Of a stretch of 64,000 bases of DNA, positions 7,523 through 15,291 are shown one piece after another. Position 1 is the first letter of the stretch. Every line of letters begins with the position of its first letter. Origin of the DNA: Clostridiales bacterium (lineage in GTDB: Bacteria > Bacillota > Clostridia > Saccharofermentanales > DTU023); assembly GCA_004556925.1 (NCBI GenBank), contig SFFI01000001.1, positions 62,001 to 126,000 on the forward strand, in the 5' to 3' direction. A program made the translations under genes and the position numbers. The notes below the pieces were generated by a model, which was not told where the DNA came from, did not search any database, and was given only the letters and a program-made list of their open reading frames with translations.

Positions 7523-9193
7523 TTAGCCGTTATTATCCCGTAAGTATTGGAGGAGTTTTGGCATCACCTGGTTTTTCCGCGAAACGACACCCGCTTGGAA
7601 GGTATGGGCTTCATCTGCCTTATTGGGGAAGATCATCTCGATAATAGGCTTTCCCTCCCCTCCTGCATAAAAGATAGAGCCAGAATCGCGGGCGGAGGTA
7701 AACATCATGGCCCAGAGATAGGCCCCCTCCTTAGCCGCTTCTTCTTCCAGTTTTTCTTCCATATGACCGGTAATAGAGTTCGCCTCATTCAAGCGGTACA
7801 TGGTGTGCTGGGAAATTAGGACCTTCTTATCTCCTACCAGGTACTCCTTCACATCGTTGCGGATGAGTCTATCCAGGTCTTCCAAGAGTTTTTGGGAGGA
7901 GGCAGCAAAGATATCCGCCGCAAGTTCTGCAGGATCAAGGCCGGTATACTCCGCCCAATGCTTGGCTAAGCGCACATCCTGGGCGGTGGTTGTCGGAGAT
8001 TTGAAATTTAAGGTGTCAGCAATAATGGCAGCAAGTAGAAGGCCTGCAATATCCTTATCCGGCTCAATGCCCTGTTCCAAGAACATTTCACTGATAATCG
8101 TAGCCGTGGCCCCGACTGGCTCATTACGTACATATATGGGGTTATCCGAGGTAAGATCACCCAGGCGGTGGTGGTCAATAATTTCCACAATTTCCCCTCT
8201 TTCAATATGGGGGACGGATTGTTGAGAATCGTTGTGGTCTACCAAGATGAAGCGGCGTCTGGGTGCATTGAGGACCTGGTATCTTGAGGTCAGGCCTAAG
8301 ACGCGATTTTCCTCATCTACGACTGGGTAAGCCCGGTGCCGGCTCTGCAGCATTTTGCTCCGCACATCATCCACGAACTCTGCATTGTTGAAGGCGATCA
8401 TATCTTTTTCCATCACTGCTGAGACTGGGATCGCATAATAAATAAAACGTGAGGTGTTCATGGCGCCATGGCCCGAGAGGATGAGGGCACATTGCTCGGC
8501 CCTGGCCTCCTGCATGACCATAGGGGCAATTTCCTTGGTCCAAACCAAAACCAAGGCGGCAGCCCCCTTGCGGATGGCTTCGAGTTGGGCATTCGTGTCA
8601 TTGCCCAAGATCACAATACGGTTTTCTAAGTCATAAAATTTTAAGTTGTTGGCGGAAAGGGCAATGATAGAAACTTTACCGTTATGGTCTGTCTCTTCTG
8701 GGGCATAGACGAGCTTGCCATCAATCGCCTTGACGATATTTTCAATGGGCGTCTCCCCCAAGAGATCGATCGATCTTTCCGTATCGAGGAGCAAGACCTT
8801 GCTCAAAGAAGAGTTGGTGACCATGCCCAGGAGCCGGCCTTTAGAATCCTGGACAGTAAAGACTTTCTGATCCCCATCGGCATACTTCTCCACGACCGTC
8901 CGCAAAATATCCGCAGGACTGACGGCATTACCATCGTCCAGCTCAGTTTCGTCAATCTGGGACCTAGCATCCGTAATTAATAAGGGGTCTGCTTGGTTAA
9001 AACGGTCTAGGAGGTAGGCAGATTCCGGCGTAAGCTCGCCCAAACGGCAGGGCACAATATTGGCCCCCTGCTTATGGCGCAAGTGGGCATAAGCGATAGC
9101 TGACACAATACTGTCTGTATCGGGGTGGCGGTGGCCAGTGACATAGGCCACACCGCCACCCTTCGCACCCAGGAGCAAGTGATCACAAGACAT
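7523..9193 (-). CDS. ppaC: Manganese-dependent inorganic pyrophosphatase with CBS domains
   Basis: Hydrolyses pyrophosphate to phosphate in the cytoplasm. Family II (DHH) enzyme of 556 residues, well above the 310 of the plain form because a CBS-DRTGG-CBS regulatory insert splits the catalytic DHH domain. Visible motifs are GHRHPDTDS at the N-terminus, the CBS and DRTGG regions at about 75-310, IIDHHRLGD and NEPVGATAT in the second half of the DHH domain, and the C-terminal DHHA2 motif SRKNQ. CBS-containing family members are regulated by adenine nucleotides (family knowledge). Monocistronic; GGAAGGG precedes the ATG. Confidence 0.95.
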   Translation of the reverse strand: MSCDHLLLGAKGGGVAYVTGHRHPDTDSIVSAIAYAHLRHKQGANIVPCRLGELTPESAYLLDRFNQADPLLITDARSQIDETELDDGNAVSPADILRTVVEKYADGDQKVFTVQDSKGRLLGMVTNSSLSKVLLLDTERSIDLLGETPIENIVKAIDGKLVYAPEETDHNGKVSIIALSANNLKFYDLENRIVILGNDTNAQLEAIRKGAAALVLVWTKEIAPMVMQEARAEQCALILSGHGAMNTSRFIYYAIPVSAVMEKDMIAFNNAEFVDDVRSKMLQSRHRAYPVVDEENRVLGLTSRYQVLNAPRRRFILVDHNDSQQSVPHIERGEIVEIIDHHRLGDLTSDNPIYVRNEPVGATATIISEMFLEQGIEPDKDIAGLLLAAIIADTLNFKSPTTTAQDVRLAKHWAEYTGLDPAELAADIFAASSQKLLEDLDRLIRNDVKEYLVGDKKVLISQHTMYRLNEANSITGHMEEKLEEEAAKEGAYLWAMMFTSARDSGSIFYAGGEGKPIIEMIFPNKADEAHTFQAGVVSRKNQVMPKLLQYLRDNNG

Positions 9194-9414
9194 AGACTAG
9201 TCCCTTCCACATTCCTTAAGAGGTTATTGATGACTAGATTGTAGCGCAAATCCCCGGATCCTTCAGCAAGTGCTAGATAACGAGGTTGCTCTAGGAATGC
9301 CCCCTCCTTGATGGAGAAATTTTGGTAACCTAATCTTGGCTAACTGAGCCCAGGCCGGCTTGATCTATATTGCCGTCTTTTCAGTCCAACTTTTTGGGGT
9401 CACGCCAGGCTGGG

Positions 9415-9785
9415 ATTTTATATTGGCGGCAAAATGAGAGAAACGAGATTTTGCCACAAATGACTGAGTTACGGGAGGATAGCGCATTGGTGGCATTCCA
9501 GCGAAAAGGTGAGTTTGCCACCAATGACCGGGCCAGGAGGGGATTTTATATTGGCGGCAAAATGAGGAAATCGGGATTTTGCCGCCAATAGCAGAGCTGC
9601 GCGAGGATAGCACATTGGTGGCATTCCAGCGAAAAGATGATTTGCCACCAATGGTCTTGCTTGGCTGGGATTTTATATTGGCGGCAAAATGAGGAAATCG
9701 GGATTTTGCCGCCAATAGCAGAGCTGCGCGAGGATAGCACATTGGTGGCATTCCAGCGAAAATGCGATTTTGCCACCAATGGTCT
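9415..9785. repeat. Tandem palindrome array, six hairpins, 64-bp period
   Basis: Three 127-128 bp units, each with two 40-base hairpins in alternation. Type A begins at 9422, 9550 and 9677; in the last two copies it is a perfect 14-bp stem (ATTGGCGGCAAAAT / ATTTTGCCGCCAAT) with a 12-base loop. Type B begins at 9486, 9614 and 9741 with stem ATTGGTGGCA / TGCCACCAAT. Hairpin starts are 63-64 bp apart throughout, with linkers of about 24 bp. Open frames here only re-read the repeat and are not genes. The rest of the 9194-9919 gap shows nothing beyond this and the hairpin at 9863-9891. Confidence 0.9.
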
Positions 9786-9862
9786 CACCGGGTAAACACT
9801 TTTCCCTCACTTTATCCCACACTTCGATTAATATTAAAAGCTATGCGATTCGCCGTATAATG

Positions 9863-9891
9863 ACGAAAGGCCCATGGAGTGGGCCTTTCGT
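9863..9891. terminator. Terminator-like hairpin downstream of tRNA-Ser
   Basis: ACGAAAGGCCCA pairs perfectly with TGGGCCTTTCGT around a 5-base loop. It lies 29 bases beyond the 3' end of the minus-strand tRNA, the right place for its terminator, though no strong T-run follows. Confidence 0.65.
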
Positions 9892-9919
9892 ACTAATCAA
9901 TGATACTTTATTATCATTC

Positions 9920-10010
9920 TGGCGGAGAAGGGGGGATTCGAACCCCCGTATCGGTAAACCGATAAACTGATTTCGAGTCAGTCCCGTTACGGCCACTTCG
10001 GTACTTCTCC
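9920..10010 (-). tRNA. tRNA-Ser (anticodon CGA)
   Basis: The minus strand folds as a class II tRNA. The acceptor stem is GGAGAAG/CTTCTCC with G discriminator and encoded CCA, the anticodon stem is ACTGA/TCAGT with loop CTCGAAA, giving CGA (reads UCG). There is a long variable arm (ATCGG/CCGAT) and a T-arm GGGGG-TTCGAAT-CCCCC. The long variable arm fits serine. Confidence 0.97.
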
Positions 10011-10087
10011 GTAAAAAAATTTGCTAAACTTGTTTTGCCCAAAAATTATATAGGACACCATCACTTCCTGCAAGAATGGAGAAGCTT

Positions 10088-10834
10088 ATGGACCGTATCA
10101 AGATTGCCGTACCGACTTATGTGTATGAGACGACCAACTACCTAGGTGAGTCTGCCTATCCTTTGCTGAGAATTAGCCAGGACTATCCTCGGTCTTTAGC
10201 TGCAGCAGGAGCTGCCCCCTTTATGATCGCTCAAAATTCAGACCCCGATTTGCTAGCCTATCAGATGAGTCAAATGGATGCCCTAGTCCTCCCTGGGGGT
10301 GATGATCTGGACCCCAACTACTATCATGAAGAGCCTAGCTACACGGCAGAGTTCAAACCCTTAAGGGATGCCTTTGAATGGCAACTTTTGGATATCGCAG
10401 TCCAAGAGGGCAAGCCTATTCTAGGTATTTGCCGGGGCTTGCAGATCTTAAATGTTTATTTTGGCGGCAACCTCTACCAGGATATCAAGGCTCAAGGCGC
10501 CAGTCAGGTCAAGCACTGCCAGGACAATGCCATTCGCAATCCCTGGCATAGTGTGGATATTGTCCCAGATAGCCATGTTCACCAGGCCTTGGGCATGACC
10601 GAAACCAGGGTTAACAGCCTCCATCACCAGGCCGTAAAAGACCTGGCACCGGGCTTTGCGATTACTGCCCGAGCCAAGGACGGGGTAGTCGAGGCCATTG
10701 AGAGTACGAGCGGCCCCTTGCGTTGGGGCATCCAATGGCATCCTGAAATGCTGAGCTTGCGCTCTCCAGAAGGTCAAGCTATCTTTGACCACTTTCTGGC
10801 TCAGGTCAAAGCTGGAGCAAAAGGAGAAAGTTAG
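10088..10834 (+). CDS. Gamma-glutamyl-gamma-aminobutyrate hydrolase-like protein (peptidase C26)
   Basis: Class I glutamine-amidotransferase fold acting as a gamma-glutamyl hydrolase, as in PuuD. In about 248 residues the nucleophile motif GICRGLQ, the oxyanion segment LPGGDDLDP and the His-Glu dyad in WHPE are all intact. An upstream in-frame ATG at 10076 has no ribosome site, while ATG 10088 has GGAGAAG at the right distance, so the shorter start is chosen. Cytoplasmic and monocistronic. A link with the glutamate metabolism elsewhere in the window is possible but not shown. Confidence 0.9.
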   Translation: MDRIKIAVPTYVYETTNYLGESAYPLLRISQDYPRSLAAAGAAPFMIAQNSDPDLLAYQMSQMDALVLPGGDDLDPNYYHEEPSYTAEFKPLRDAFEWQLLDIAVQEGKPILGICRGLQILNVYFGGNLYQDIKAQGASQVKHCQDNAIRNPWHSVDIVPDSHVHQALGMTETRVNSLHHQAVKDLAPGFAITARAKDGVVEAIESTSGPLRWGIQWHPEMLSLRSPEGQAIFDHFLAQVKAGAKGES

Positions 10835-11070
10835 TCAAGTTCGCAATCGTATGTAAATTTGGAATCGCCTTTCGTTAATGTCCTTTTTAGGCAGCCTTTG
10901 CTAGCCGGCATTTGGTTGGCAAGTCCGCCAAATCAGGGGTTTGCCAACCTTTTTCAGGCCGGCCGAGCCGGTTTAGCAGGAGAGTCTGGTTGGCAAGTTA
11001 GTTTGGAATTTGCTGTAAGACTAAATGCAACTTCCCCACTCTTAAGTACGAGATTAACTTTTTCACTTGA
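10834..11070. repeat. One-unit copy of the 74-bp palindrome element
   Basis: It begins with a leader (GTCAAG ... TGTAAATT ... GCCTTTC.TTAATG ... TTGCTAGCCGGCAT) that matches 37005-37083. It then carries one complete 74-bp unit (GGTTGGCAA at 10914 and 10988) and ends with CTGTAAGACTAAATGCAACT, the same tail as at 38659. It fills the gap between the C26 hydrolase and the DUF2254 gene. Confidence 0.85.
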
Positions 11071-11073
11071 GGA

Positions 11074-12402
11074 TTAGGTTTGGGCGCTTGTTTCGGCGAG
11101 ATTGAGCCCTGCTTCCAGATTTTCTTTGATACGCTGGAAACGGCTGAGATGGATGGTATGTTGGAAGTTCTGAGTGAGCTGGTCATAGGCGGCATCAAAA
11201 AATACTTTTACTTGGCTTTTAGCGCTGACACCTGCCAACATATAGATCAGGTTAAGGCCTTCTAAAATGGCCTGGGCCACCAAGGGGTCATTGCCAGCCA
11301 GGGCAACAAGTGGACTAAAGACCAGGTAAAGTTCTTCGGCGACCGTATAGTTTTGATAAATAATTTTGATATCCCCTTCTTCCTTAGCCACTATATAGGG
11401 TTTGCCCGAAGAGAAGAATTTCCCCAGCAAGGGAGAAAGCTTTTGAATGCAAGAGATAGCTGTGTTCGCATCACTATTTCCCGGACTCAAGTTTGTGGCC
11501 GCAATTTCGGCCAGCTTAATAATTTCATGGTGATAGTCGCGGTTGTTATTCTTAAACATATTGAGGATAAAACACGCGCTAATTCCTGCCTGTATGCGGG
11601 CCTTGTCTGCTTGCGCTAGGTCCTCTGCCTCTTTGCCGGAAGCTGCATAGATTTTAAGCGTAGCCAAAGTGGCTGCAACGGGCACATATTCCCCCACCCG
11701 CTGACAAATGACAAGCTCCGCCTTATAGCCCTGTAAGGCCTTGGCCAAACGGTCATAGTCAATCTCAAAGAGGTAACCCGTGGCCTGGGCTAAGATGGGC
11801 ACTTGATAAGCCGGATCCTCAGATTCCTCCATGCTGGCTTGGCGTCTAAGGTTAAGTTGCTGGTTGACCAGGCTGGCACAATCTTGGCTTAGATTCTCAA
11901 TAATAATGGAAATTTTGAGATTTTCTAAAATCCTTTGCGAAAAAATGACGAAGCCAATCATGGCCAGGATGGAATAAACTACACCTAAGCTACCTGTCAT
12001 TACATTGGCCTTAGAGTCAACATTTTGCAGCATAAAAAGGCTAATAACGGAATAGAAGAAGCCACCCACAAAGATGCCATGCAGGGAGAGCACGTCTGTG
12101 CGGTCTATAAAATCTTGGACCATCCGGGGCGTGACACTGCTGGCGTATTTATTTAGGACAGTAATGATAGTCGTAAGCGAAAAAATACTGATGGTCAAAA
12201 AGACACCAGAAAGGTTAGAGAGGAAGCTAAGGGAAACATCTACTGGCAGCAAAAGCTCAGCCGGCAGGTAGGCCTTGAGGCCTGGGAAGCGGTGATCAAA
12301 GAGCCAAGTGACCACAAGCAAGCCTATCGTTAAGAGGCTGAACTTGGACATCTTAACGATATTTTTTCGGTTGATCAGCCAGAGTTGAATCTTGCGTATC
12401 AT
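11074..12402 (-). CDS. DUF2254 family membrane protein
   Basis: 442 residues. Four membrane helices occur in the first 170 residues (about 22-38, 55-80, 105-128 and 135-152), followed by a soluble, mostly helical domain. The segment FLTISIFSLTTIITVLNKYASSVTPR is typical of DUF2254, a broadly distributed family of unknown function. It lies 47 bases after the pseudokinase gene in the same direction and could share its transcript. AAGGAGC precedes the ATG. Confidence 0.85.
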   Translation of the reverse strand: MIRKIQLWLINRKNIVKMSKFSLLTIGLLVVTWLFDHRFPGLKAYLPAELLLPVDVSLSFLSNLSGVFLTISIFSLTTIITVLNKYASSVTPRMVQDFIDRTDVLSLHGIFVGGFFYSVISLFMLQNVDSKANVMTGSLGVVYSILAMIGFVIFSQRILENLKISIIIENLSQDCASLVNQQLNLRRQASMEESEDPAYQVPILAQATGYLFEIDYDRLAKALQGYKAELVICQRVGEYVPVAATLATLKIYAASGKEAEDLAQADKARIQAGISACFILNMFKNNNRDYHHEIIKLAEIAATNLSPGNSDANTAISCIQKLSPLLGKFFSSGKPYIVAKEEGDIKIIYQNYTVAEELYLVFSPLVALAGNDPLVAQAILEGLNLIYMLAGVSAKSQVKVFFDAAYDQLTQNFQHTIHLSRFQRIKENLEAGLNLAETSAQT

Positions 12403-12449
12403 GGGGGCTCCTTGAGAAAAATGGATTCCTTGTTTGCGTGGACCTCGGC

Positions 12450-15044
12450 CTAGTCCAAATCGGGCAAGAATATTTCCAGGCCGGTGGGCAGGTTGTTGAT
12501 GTTCTCGATCTGGGGGTTGACTGCGAGGACCCGGTCTACAACGGCCTCATAGGCACCGTAGTGCTTATAGAGGATGGTGTAGAGGATGTCGCCATTCTGT
12601 ACTACATAGGTGGTTCCCGCCGGCTGTTGGGAGGGCTGGGGGTCAGCGGCTTGGGTAGCGCCCTCTGTCGCACTGGGCTCGCTAGTGGCTTCACTCGCTG
12701 TGGGTTCTTGCATCTTCTCCGTGCTTTTCTCGACGCCCACTTCAGGCTTTTCTTCAGCCGATTCCTCAGGCTTTACAGTTTCTTCCTTTGGCGTTTTTTC
12801 CTTTACAGCTTTTTCCCCCGTGCTTTTCTCAGGCTGGGGCATACGGAAGGCCTGCCAAGATTTGACGATCTGGGTCTGCAGTTGGCTGCGGATAGACTGA
12901 ATCTGCTTGAGGGGCTTGGTAAGAGCGCCCGTCACTTGATCCAGAGAGGCAAGGGCCTCTTCTGCTTGAACCTGGTCTTGACTATCAGTAGCCGGAGAAG
13001 CCTTCTGGCCGGATTCCTCCTGACCTTCCTTGTCTGCCTGCTCCGTCATGAATGCTTGTAGTTTAGTTGAGGCTTCCGTTGGTGTGTTGGTGGGAGCGTC
13101 CTGACTTGCTGCAGGTACGGGAGTCTCACTCGCTGTAATCTCTGAAGTGGGAGTATCCTTACTGGCTACAGGTGCAGGAGTTTCACTCGCTGTGGTCTCT
13201 GAAGTGGAAGTATCCTTACTGGCTGCAGGTGCAGGAGTTTCATTCGCTGTAGTCTTTGAAGCTTGTGCAGGATCGGCGTTTGCCAGCGCATCGGGGGCTG
13301 AGGGGCTATCCTCTGCATGGTCACTCTCTTCCACACTGACCTGAGGTTTCAGCTTTCCTGGCTGCTTATCTTGCAGGAAGAGATAGCCAAAATAAAGGAG
13401 GGCAGCCAAAGCGGCCACGGATAGGGTAATGAGTAGGGACAGGAGCCAGCGGCGCTGTCCGGGTGTCTTTTCCTTGTGCGAGAGTTCTCTAGCACTTATG
13501 GGCTCTGAACTTGAGCTTGCAACAGAGTGCGTGCTTGTCCTTGGCGCGGAGGAGGAGGACTCAGGTCTATTAGGATAAGCTTGCCCTCTCTTATGGGTCG
13601 CCTCAGTTTCTGGATCAAAGGCTTCGGAGACTTCCCCAGGCTCTGTCCCCACCGCTAGGCGCTCGAAATCTGCAGGGCTGTAGCCGTCCCCACCGTCCTC
13701 CTCTCGCACTTGCTGGTTGGGGACCTCCGGGTAGGCCGAAGGCCTATCTTGATCAAGGGGCTGACCTTGAACTGTGGGGCCTAGGGCAACATAGGCCTCC
13801 TCCCCTTCTTCGTCTTGGTCTGCCAAATCTTTAGAGGGCTGGCCGAACAGGTCCCTTGCCTCAGAGAACTGACTAACCAAATCCCGGTCTTCCTGGGGCC
13901 GGCCGACCAGATCCCAGTCTTCCGAGGCCTGGCTAACAAGGTCCTGCTCTTCCAGGGGATGGCTGACCAAATCCCGCTCTTCTGGAAGTGAAGTGGCCGG
14001 GTCTTGTAAGTCTTCTGGCGCATCAAGGTAGTCTTCCAGACTCTGGCCCAAGCTTTGCAGGTCTTCTTGGAAATCTTCCAGACTTGCGTAGCGGTCCTTA
14101 GGGTCAGGAGCGGTGGCTTTGCTGAGCACTTCAGCAAAGTCTGGTAAAGCCGCTTGTAAATGGGGCATAGACAGTGGATGGGCCTGGGCCTCTTTATTTT
14201 CTGAAAGGTCAGATATTTTCGTCCTCAGATAGACCTCAAAGTCTTGCGGGCTGAGGAGTTGCAAGAGCAAGAGGCCTAAAGAAAAGATGTCGCTAGCCGG
14301 ACTGGCTGGATAACCGTCTGCTAATTCTGGGGCCAGGTAGACTTTGACAGGGACTGGCCAGGCTCCTACACCGGTTCTGGCCAGAAGACTCCCCGTAAGG
14401 CCAGACAAAGGCAGGCCACCGAGTTTATAGTCAAAGGTTCCTTGGCGGAAGATCCTACTGGGCAGGAGAGGGCCATAGGCTAAATTGTGGGCATGCAGGG
14501 CCGTCAAGGCCTGACTGATATCCCTGCTCAGGGCTAGGGCTTGGTTGGGGCTAAAGGCTTCTAGGCTAGAAGCAGATTCCTCCAGGTCTGCCTGGCGGGA
14601 TGGATCGGAAGTCTGCAGGGCGTACAAAGTCTCTTCCAGAGGTTTGTAGGCGCTAAGGCTGGGCAGAAATTCCGTGCGGATTAAGACATGCCAGCCGGGT
14701 CCCTGTAATTGCTTAAGGGCCTTATAATCTAGGATCTTAAGAAAAGGGCTATCGAATTGTAGGTCTTGCAGCTGACGGATTTCTTCTTGCACGCCTTGAA
14801 CCAGGTCTTTATAGTAGGCGGCTAAATCTTGCGGCTGACTTAAATTGAGATCGCGTGCTAGTTCCTTGCCAGCGGCCAGGCTCCGGGGCAGGGTCAGGAC
14901 ACGTATGGCAAAGCGGTCCGAGTCATCCCGGCCCTCCGTTCTTACTTCATATACAGAACCGAATAAGCCGGAACCCAGCTGGCGCTTGACCTTGAGATCA
15001 GGCCACAGACTTTCAATGAGATAAATATCTGTCGCTTGTGACAT
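12450..15044 (-). CDS. Membrane pseudokinase with C-terminal LysM domain
   Basis: About 864 residues. Residues 1-335 follow the Ser/Thr kinase fold: glycine loop LGSGLFGSVYE, an APE-like YLAPEL, SDIFSLGLLLLQLL, and DPKDRYASLEDF. The catalytic residues are gone: the AIK lysine is Arg48, HRDxKPxN reads YGPLLPSR, and DFG reads GLP. Residues about 355-404 are five ten-residue repeats of the E-E-x-D-L-V-S type. A basic stretch precedes one membrane helix at about 533-558, then comes a Thr/Ser/Ala/Pro/Glu-rich wall-spanning region with repeats, and a LysM domain over the last 50 residues. The kinase-like part is thus inside and LysM outside, so it may couple peptidoglycan to a cytoplasmic partner. 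Start at 15044, behind GGAGGG, preferred over 15080. Confidence 0.88.
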   Translation of the reverse strand: MSQATDIYLIESLWPDLKVKRQLGSGLFGSVYEVRTEGRDDSDRFAIRVLTLPRSLAAGKELARDLNLSQPQDLAAYYKDLVQGVQEEIRQLQDLQFDSPFLKILDYKALKQLQGPGWHVLIRTEFLPSLSAYKPLEETLYALQTSDPSRQADLEESASSLEAFSPNQALALSRDISQALTALHAHNLAYGPLLPSRIFRQGTFDYKLGGLPLSGLTGSLLARTGVGAWPVPVKVYLAPELADGYPASPASDIFSLGLLLLQLLSPQDFEVYLRTKISDLSENKEAQAHPLSMPHLQAALPDFAEVLSKATAPDPKDRYASLEDFQEDLQSLGQSLEDYLDAPEDLQDPATSLPEERDLVSHPLEEQDLVSQASEDWDLVGRPQEDRDLVSQFSEARDLFGQPSKDLADQDEEGEEAYVALGPTVQGQPLDQDRPSAYPEVPNQQVREEDGGDGYSPADFERLAVGTEPGEVSEAFDPETEATHKRGQAYPNRPESSSSAPRTSTHSVASSSSEPISARELSHKEKTPGQRRWLLSLLITLSVAALAALLYFGYLFLQDKQPGKLKPQVSVEESDHAEDSPSAPDALANADPAQASKTTANETPAPAASKDTSTSETTASETPAPVASKDTPTSEITASETPVPAASQDAPTNTPTEASTKLQAFMTEQADKEGQEESGQKASPATDSQDQVQAEEALASLDQVTGALTKPLKQIQSIRSQLQTQIVKSWQAFRMPQPEKSTGEKAVKEKTPKEETVKPEESAEEKPEVGVEKSTEKMQEPTASEATSEPSATEGATQAADPQPSQQPAGTTYVVQNGDILYTILYKHYGAYEAVVDRVLAVNPQIENINNLPTGLEIFLPDLD

Positions 15045-15225
15045 GGGTTTCCCTCCGGTGAATATTATTTTAGGCGGCAAAAGCCATGCTTAATATAACC
15101 TAAAGTCTCCGGCTAAAACCTCGCTCCACAAGCTTGTAAAGAAAGCTTAATTAAAAGGCAAACAGCCTGTACGTTTTGCCCTCTTACGGAGCAAGAAGGG
15201 TAAGGAGGGCCAATCCTTTACCCCA

Positions 15226-15258
15226 AAAAGGGTGCCTCCTGATTTGAGACACCCTTTT
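15226..15258 (-). terminator. Rho-independent terminator of the solute-binding protein gene
   Basis: AAAAGGGTG pairs with CACCCTTTT; read on the minus strand the hairpin is followed by TTTTT. It sits 34 bases past the stop codon at 15292. Confidence 0.85.
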
Positions 15259-15291
15259 ATCGTAAAGTGGATAGTAAAAATGAGCTAGGAC

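Noticed and set aside
9415..9785. Integron attC sites
   Set aside because: The units are uniform and directly tandem, with no cassettes or integrase gene.
9365..9788. Three overlapping minus-strand open frames with repeated peptides
   Set aside because: They re-read the 64-bp hairpin array in different frames, without ribosome sites.
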